Source of the DNA: an uncultured Bacteroidales bacterium
GTDB lineage: Bacteria; Bacteroidota; Bacteroidia; Bacteroidales; F082
Direction: 5' to 3'
Length of the DNA stretch: 64,000 nt
NCBI GenBank assembly: GCA_947166105.1
Contig: CAMVCZ010000006.1
Location: 1 to 64,000 of the forward strand
Numbering within the stretch: the stretch's first letter is position 1; each line of letters begins with the position of its first letter. Made by a program: the position numbers and the translations under genes. The notes beneath the pieces are model-generated. The model saw nothing but the letters and a program-made list of their open reading frames with translations. It was not told the origin of the DNA and made no database searches. Below, one piece after another: positions 60,386-64,000 of the stretch.

Positions 60386-61383
60386 TCGCCTATCTCGTAA
60401 GGAACCGGCTTTGGATTGGTTTGACGACGACGGATGAATAATCGACTATACATACGTTTTCCTTTAATATACCCTCGTCCTTTTTCAATGTTTAAATCCA
60501 ATTCATTTCCAACAATCTCGAACTGGTCTGGATTGTACTTATCCAAAAAGGTAATCGGAACACCCATCACACCATCATAATCCATTGGAATTTCGGCAGT
60601 TTTGTCCACATTGATGGCTTTGTAATTGTCATACATCGGGTATTCATCGGGAGTGTATGTTTTGTACAGAATCAAGTCTTCATGACGTTCTTTATAATCC
60701 AAATTCGTAAACCATCTAACCCCTTTCACACGAATGAATTTGTTACCTTTTTCATCCTCTCTACAACCAGCAGCATTCAACGGATAGTCCTTCGGAACGC
60801 CAAACTCTCTATCACCGCTATGAATACTTGCTCCCAACCATAATTTGTTAGCCTTTATCAGTTGGAAAGTCTCCTTATACGAAACCGCATTGACATTCCC
60901 AATAATCAAAAAATGCTTGTCATATTTCATCAACACATCCAAAAATTCCCGAAACAGCGAAAAAGGCGGATTAGTCACCACAATGTCAGCCTCTTTCAGC
61001 AGTTCGATACATTCTTGGGAGCGGAAATCGCCGTCGCCTTTGAAGTAATGGATGCCGATTTCCTCGGGGTCGGGCACACGGTTGCCGTTGCGGTCGCCGA
61101 AATACTCCAACCAAATGGCTTGTTCAGCATCGTTTTGGCTGAAAAGGTCGCGGTTTTGGTTCTTGTAGCAAGTGGTAATCAGTTTCTTAAGCCCCAACTG
61201 CTCGAAGTTGTAACTGAAATAATGGAAGAAGTTGCTCACACGCGGGTCGTCGCAGTTGCAAAGCACCGTCTTTCCTTTGAAATGCACCTTGTAGTGCCGC
61301 AGTTCGTTCTCAATATCAACAAGTTGGGTGTAAAATTCGTCTTTCTTTGCGTTTTTCGCCTGATTCAGATTCTTGTTCGCCAT
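60346..61383 (-). CDS. Adenine-specific DNA methyltransferase, EcoRI family
   Basis: 345 aa from ATG 61383 (MANKNLNQAKNAKKDEFYTQ). A GTG 21 bases upstream lies inside a hairpin and is unlikely. The family start, the cofactor segment CNCDDPRVSNFFHYF and the catalytic motif DIVVTNPPFSLFREF (NPPF) identify an N6-adenine methyltransferase of the M.EcoRI type. The last residues (about ten, ending MAAEAIAP) come from a repeat and are probably a late addition. It is followed by the DUF262-HNH gene. Confidence 0.9.
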   Translation of the reverse strand: MANKNLNQAKNAKKDEFYTQLVDIENELRHYKVHFKGKTVLCNCDDPRVSNFFHYFSYNFEQLGLKKLITTCYKNQNRDLFSQNDAEQAIWLEYFGDRNGNRVPDPEEIGIHYFKGDGDFRSQECIELLKEADIVVTNPPFSLFREFLDVLMKYDKHFLIIGNVNAVSYKETFQLIKANKLWLGASIHSGDREFGVPKDYPLNAAGCREDEKGNKFIRVKGVRWFTNLDYKERHEDLILYKTYTPDEYPMYDNYKAINVDKTAEIPMDYDGVMGVPITFLDKYNPDQFEIVGNELDLNIEKGRGYIKGKRMYSRLFIRRRQTNPKPVPYEIGELPVSMAAEAIAP

Positions 61384-61384
61384 C

Positions 61385-61418
61385 GTGATTGATAGTTTTT
61401 GCACTCACTATCAATCAC
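61385..61418 (-). promoter_or_regulatory. Perfect 12-bp hairpin at the methyltransferase start codon
   Basis: GTGATTGATAGT (61385-61396) and ACTATCAATCAC (61407-61418) are exact complements around a 10-base loop. In the minus-strand mRNA the stem ends one base before the ATG at 61383, so it would cover the ribosome-binding region. It may alternatively be a DNA operator for autoregulation, which is common in restriction-modification systems. Confidence 0.7.
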
Positions 61419-61450
61419 TTGTAGGAAAACAGAAAGGTGTGAACCTTTCC

Positions 61451-61626
61451 TTTCGCGTTCACGGGAAGCCTGAGAAGAAACCCGCCAATATCTCAGAAGT
61501 GTTCACACCAAAAGGGTGCAAACATCAACTTTGAGATATTGTAGGCCAGCCCGAAGGCTTACCGTGAACTTTGTTATTCCGACTTTCTTGAAATCAGTTT
61601 CTCAGGCTTTTTTCTTGAACGCGAAA
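61451..61626 (-). ncRNA. Structured element with terminal inverted repeats in the methyltransferase leader
   Basis: TTTCGCGTTCA at 61451 is repeated inverted at 61616-61626, and AAGCCTGAGAA (61466-61476) pairs with TTCTCAGGCTT (61599-61609). Inside, CAATATCTCA (61486-61495) pairs with TGAGATATTG (61532-61541). GTTCACGG (61457-61464) can also pair with CCGTGAAC (61562-61569), which competes with the outer stem. Further downstream GGTGTGAAC at 61436 can pair with GTTCACACC at 61501. It is either a structured leader RNA with alternative folds or a MITE-like insert; typed as ncRNA tentatively. Confidence 0.45.
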
Positions 61627-61729
61627 TAATAGTCAATGCTTTGGTTAAAAATATGTCGTTGTTGTCGTTGCGCTCAATGCGCTTCGGTCATTTCCTGTTT
61701 TGTTTGGTTAGACTTTCGTTTGTTGGGGG

Positions 61730-61758
61730 CAAAGTTAGTGAAAAAATGAAAAGACAAG
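61730..61758 (-). promoter_or_regulatory. Promoter of methyltransferase-HNH operon
   Basis: Minus strand: CTTG at 61758-61755, 17 bases, TAACTTTG at 61737-61730, then C. Predicted start near 61723, giving a leader of about 340 nt that includes the structured element and the start-codon hairpin. Confidence 0.55.
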
Positions 61759-61778
61759 GCTGGTTTGGCGGATTTTTG

Positions 61779-61786
61779 TAATTTTG
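61779..61786 (+). promoter_or_regulatory. Promoter -7 box of antitoxin-toxin pair
   Basis: TAATTTTG followed by C matches TAnnTTTG. The predicted start near 61791 makes ATG 61811 the antitoxin start. No good TTTG lies 19-21 bases upstream. Confidence 0.5.
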
Positions 61787-61810
61787 CGGTTGAAAACAAA
61801 ACAAATAGCT

Positions 61811-62020
61811 ATGCTGAATGCTGCAAACACACAAGGAATCTATCTGAATGTCCCCTCAACAGACTGGGTGCTTCTAAAGGAACTAATCCGAAAATTCGGC
61901 TGGCAGGCTGAGACTCGGGAACATCTGCTTGAAAGGTTTGTCAAAAGCCGTTCCCAAAAGGATTTGCTCTCCGATGAGGAGATTATGGAAGAAGTCAACG
62001 CTGTCAGATACGGGAAATGA
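61811..62020 (+). CDS. Antitoxin partner of PIN toxin
   Basis: 69 aa, ATG 61811 (MLNAANTQGIYLNVPSTDW). An upstream frame to 61784 lies in the promoter. Segment LLKELIRKFGWQAETREHLLERFVKSR then an acidic KDLLSDEEIMEEVNAVRYGK tail: size and shape match the antitoxins of PIN-family pairs. Its stop overlaps the toxin start by 4 bases (ATGA). Confidence 0.72.
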   Translation: MLNAANTQGIYLNVPSTDWVLLKELIRKFGWQAETREHLLERFVKSRSQKDLLSDEEIMEEVNAVRYGK

Positions 62021-62424
62021 AAATCATTCTTGATTGCAATATTTGGATTTCGTTCTTGATTGGCCACCAAGCCCAATGGATACAGCGCATTTTGACAGAC
62101 TTGCGTTTCGATGTTTATGTTTGTGACGAGTTGCTTGAGGAAATCCACAGTGTCAGTTCGCGAGACAAGATTCGCGCTCGGGTCAGTGATGATGAATTGG
62201 ACGATTTCTTCCGCATCATTTACGCTTTTTGCCGCATAGTGAAAATCGAGCAAAAAGCACAATCCAAAATCCGCGACCCTAAAGACTTGTATCTGCTTTC
62301 ATTAGCAGAAAGCATTGGGGCGGATTTCGTCGTTTCAGGCGATGCCGACTTGCTCGACCTAAAGCAGCACAAACAAACCAAGATGCTGAAACTCGCTGAT
62401 TTTAAGAAACTTATGGATAACTAG
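62017..62424 (+). CDS. PIN-domain toxin (VapC-like ribonuclease)
   Basis: 135 aa PIN fold: ILDCNIWISFLIG with Asp6, EEIHSVSSRDKI, RDPKDLYLLSLAESIGADFVVSGDADLL with the further acidic metal ligands. PIN toxins cut RNA with Mg2+. It is translationally coupled to its antitoxin. It lies next to a restriction-type operon, a usual place for such pairs. Confidence 0.85.
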   Translation: MKIILDCNIWISFLIGHQAQWIQRILTDLRFDVYVCDELLEEIHSVSSRDKIRARVSDDELDDFFRIIYAFCRIVKIEQKAQSKIRDPKDLYLLSLAESIGADFVVSGDADLLDLKQHKQTKMLKLADFKKLMDN

Positions 62425-62439
62425 CATAAAACTTCTTAA

Positions 62440-63450
62440 CTACACCAAAATCCCCTCAATCCGCTTCAACGCCTTGCGGGCCGATAGCCCCTTATGCATC
62501 ACCTGATAGGCCAATTCGGCAATGGGCATCTGCCCGCGCTGCTCGGGGGTGAGGTATTGGAAATAGGTGGAGGCAAAATAGCCTTCGGCCACCATCGTCA
62601 TCTCATTCAACGACGACTTCACCGTGTTGCCACGACCAATCAGCACACCCAATCGGCGGTTGCGCCCGTGTATGGAATAGCACGACACTAACAAATCGCC
62701 CATGAAACTGGACGGAATCTTTTCCACCTTTTTCGTACCGAAGGCAAGGTCCAAAAAGCGGTGCATCTCCTCAGCGCAATTGGCCACCAACACGGCAATG
62801 AAATTGTCGCCATAGCCCAAGCCGATGGCCATGCCCACCACAACGGCATAGATGTTTTTCAAGACGGAAATGTATTCCAAATACACCATTTCCTGCGAAT
62901 AACTCAACTTCAGGAAATCGGTCTTGATTTTTTCGCCCACAACCCGCGCGTTGTCGAGGTCGGCACACGAAATGGTGAGGTGGGTCAGGCGGTTGTGCGA
63001 AACCTCCTCGGCATGGGTTGGCCCCGACATGAAAGCCAATTGCCCTTCGCAAAGCCCATAACGCTGCTTGAGGTAGTTAGTGACCAACAAATTCTCGCCA
63101 GGGACGATGCCCTTGATGGCGGAAACAAAGAACTTGTCATGCAACGAAACCTCCAAGCCGTTAAGGTAGTCTTTCAGGTAGTTGGCCGGGGTGATGAGGA
63201 AAATGATGTCGGAACGGCGCACCACTTCGTTCAAGTCGTCGGAAAAATGGATGCGGTTTGTATCGAAATCAACATCAGCAAGATAGCGACAATTATGCCC
63301 TTCAGTGCGAAGCGATTCCATCACCTCCGGATTGTGGACGTACCAATCCACCGATACCTCATTCATCGTCAAAACCTTCATCATGGCCGTGGCCATGCTG
63401 CCGTGGCCGACAACGGCACAATGCGAATTCTTGTCAATACGATAGCCCAT
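62440..63450 (-). CDS. gpsA: NAD(P)H-dependent glycerol-3-phosphate dehydrogenase
   Basis: 336 aa. Cofactor motif AVVGHGSMATAMM, then SVLKNIYAVVVGMAIGLGYGDN containing the catalytic Lys, and a C-terminal helix domain with VLIGRGNTVKSSLNEM. It reduces dihydroxyacetone phosphate to sn-glycerol-3-phosphate for phospholipid synthesis. Its neighbour downstream-upstream is a probable phospholipid acyltransferase, a fitting context. Minus-strand TATCTTTG at 63477-63470 is a likely -7 box. Confidence 0.92.
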   Translation of the reverse strand: MGYRIDKNSHCAVVGHGSMATAMMKVLTMNEVSVDWYVHNPEVMESLRTEGHNCRYLADVDFDTNRIHFSDDLNEVVRRSDIIFLITPANYLKDYLNGLEVSLHDKFFVSAIKGIVPGENLLVTNYLKQRYGLCEGQLAFMSGPTHAEEVSHNRLTHLTISCADLDNARVVGEKIKTDFLKLSYSQEMVYLEYISVLKNIYAVVVGMAIGLGYGDNFIAVLVANCAEEMHRFLDLAFGTKKVEKIPSSFMGDLLVSCYSIHGRNRRLGVLIGRGNTVKSSLNEMTMVAEGYFASTYFQYLTPEQRGQMPIAELAYQVMHKGLSARKALKRIEGILV

Positions 63451-63469
63451 TCCTTTATTGAAAAACGCG

Positions 63470-63477
63470 CAAAGATA
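63470..63477 (-). promoter_or_regulatory. Promoter -7 box of gpsA
   Basis: Minus strand TATCTTTG then C, matching TAnnTTTG. Leader about 15 nt. No good -33 TTTG is at the expected distance. Confidence 0.45.
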
Positions 63478-63492
63478 CGGGTTTTATCCTTG

Positions 63493-64000
63493 CTATGGCT
63501 TCAAAACTTTCAAAAGGCTGTCAATCGGATTGGCATAAATCCCCAAGAAAATGTCTTCCAATAGTTTACGATCCAATTCGGGACAATTGTCCATCCAATG
63601 CAGATGATTCTCGAAATCGGCCTTTTGCTCGGCGGTGTAATGTTCAGCAAAATTCGTGGAGCCGCTGCGCAAGTCGTGGGCAATGTAATTGTTGGCGAAC
63701 AAAGCGTAATTCCCGATGATTTGTGCATCCATTTTTTCGGCCACTTTCTTATAGAACACGCCTGAAGGACAGTCTTTTAACTCCTCAAAAACCGCTTCCG
63801 AAAGCACCTTTCCGAAGTGGATTGTCACTTTGCCTTTGGGCTGCATCACGCCGGTGAGAATACTGTTGAGGTCTTCGCCGGGCTTTTTTTCGTATTTTTG
63901 GTTTCGAGAGATATATAACTCTTTGGTTTTCAATATGTCGCACGATTCCCACTCGTAGGAAACCGATACGGGAACGATGTGCAACTCGGCCAACGATGCA
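63493..64000 (-). CDS. Probable 1-acyl-glycerol-3-phosphate acyltransferase, C-terminal part (partial)
   Basis: About 168 aa, open at the window edge. It begins in frame with ...ASLAELHIVPVSVSYEWESCDI, the C-terminal half of PlsC-type acyltransferases in Bacteroidota, then a less conserved tail. The H(X)4D catalytic motif lies outside the window. It is next to gpsA, as expected for phospholipid synthesis. The TTG/ATG inside is not a real start. Confidence 0.55.
   Translation of the reverse strand, partial: ASLAELHIVPVSVSYEWESCDILKTKELYISRNQKYEKKPGEDLNSILTGVMQPKGKVTIHFGKVLSEAVFEELKDCPSGVFYKKVAEKMDAQIIGNYALFANNYIAHDLRSGSTNFAEHYTAEQKADFENHLHWMDNCPELDRKLLEDIFLGIYANPIDSLLKVLKP

Larger units (their letters stand above)
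61384..61810. other. Shared leader between methyltransferase and toxin-antitoxin genes
   Basis: 427-bp gene-free stretch, both promoters included. Its methyltransferase-side 340 nt is full of complementary segments: a 12-bp hairpin at 61385-61418, a 6-bp hairpin GAAAGG...CCTTTC at 61432-61449, and the 176-bp element 61451-61626. No protein-coding frame was recognised. Confidence 0.7.

Noticed and set aside
61384-61810. Retron or tmRNA in the methyltransferase leader
   Set aside because: No reverse transcriptase is nearby and no tRNA-like T arm or tag frame was found.

Overview
The window is chromosomal DNA of a member of the Bacteroidales (Bacteroidota). The evidence is a SusC/SusD pair, a protein with a type IX secretion (T9SS) C-terminal sorting domain, BACON-domain lipoproteins, and promoters of the Bacteroidota type (-33 TTG/TTTG and -7 TAnnTTTG) upstream of many genes. 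Presence of a T9SS cargo argues against the common gut Bacteroides and for a T9SS-bearing lineage; I cannot name the genus. No rRNA, CRISPR array or intact insertion sequence was seen.

Region 1 (113-31110, all on the minus strand, read from 31110 down) is a surface-polysaccharide locus. It opens with the UDP-L-FucNAc set (capE, capF, capG) plus a WbuC cupin and a UDP-glucose dehydrogenase. A flippase (Wzx) and polymerase (Wzy) follow, then three glycosyltransferases, acetyltransferases, a PLP-fold enzyme, a FemAB-like protein and the initiating phosphoglycosyl transferase. The distal half is unusual. It has three ATP-grasp enzymes, an opine-dehydrogenase-like enzyme, an NRPS-type adenylation enzyme, a VOC protein and a GNAT protein. 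It also has a small fatty-acid-like set (FabD-like, FabH-like, ketoreductase-like, two acyl carrier proteins), an acyltransferase-3 protein, an MBOAT O-acyltransferase and an SGNH-like protein. Adenylation enzyme, carrier, MBOAT and SGNH protein are the four parts of a Dlt-type system, here inside a Gram-negative glycan locus. My reading is that the locus builds a dedicated acyl and/or aminoacyl (possibly opine) group and puts it on the glycan. A truncated IS4-type transposase (9592-9747) marks past insertion.

Region 2 (31419-38495) holds tRNA-Cys and an operon of two BACON lipoproteins and three tandem GT39-like membrane glycosyltransferases. The last of these carries an extra C-terminal LamG-like domain of the 'YIEANGTQ' type. 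Region 3 (38486-43551) is housekeeping: RNase R divergent from nrdD-nrdG, both with clear Bacteroidota promoters.

Region 4 (43562-46790) is a roughly 3 kb cassette bounded by two direct copies of a 91-bp repeat (six mismatches) and two 28-nt palindromes. It contains an HTH regulator, a putative outer-membrane barrel and a MORN/coiled-coil secreted protein. Region 5 (46717-51122) has a bacterial-type proline-tRNA ligase with its terminator, a RhuM/PLD-like protein and an AAA-ATPase/PD-(D/E)XK protein. Region 6 (51159-58959) is a susC-susD-T9SS-cargo nutrient uptake operon.

Region 7 (58991-62424) is a small defence-type island. It has an EcoRI-family adenine methyltransferase with a downstream DUF262-HNH protein, and a divergent antitoxin/PIN-toxin pair. 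The methyltransferase leader is about 340 nt, highly self-complementary, contains a 176-bp element with terminal inverted repeats, and ends in a perfect 12-bp hairpin one base before the start codon. This leader and the Dlt-like glycan module are the most promising candidates for undescribed biology. The window ends with gpsA and the 3' part of a probable lysophospholipid acyltransferase that runs off the edge.
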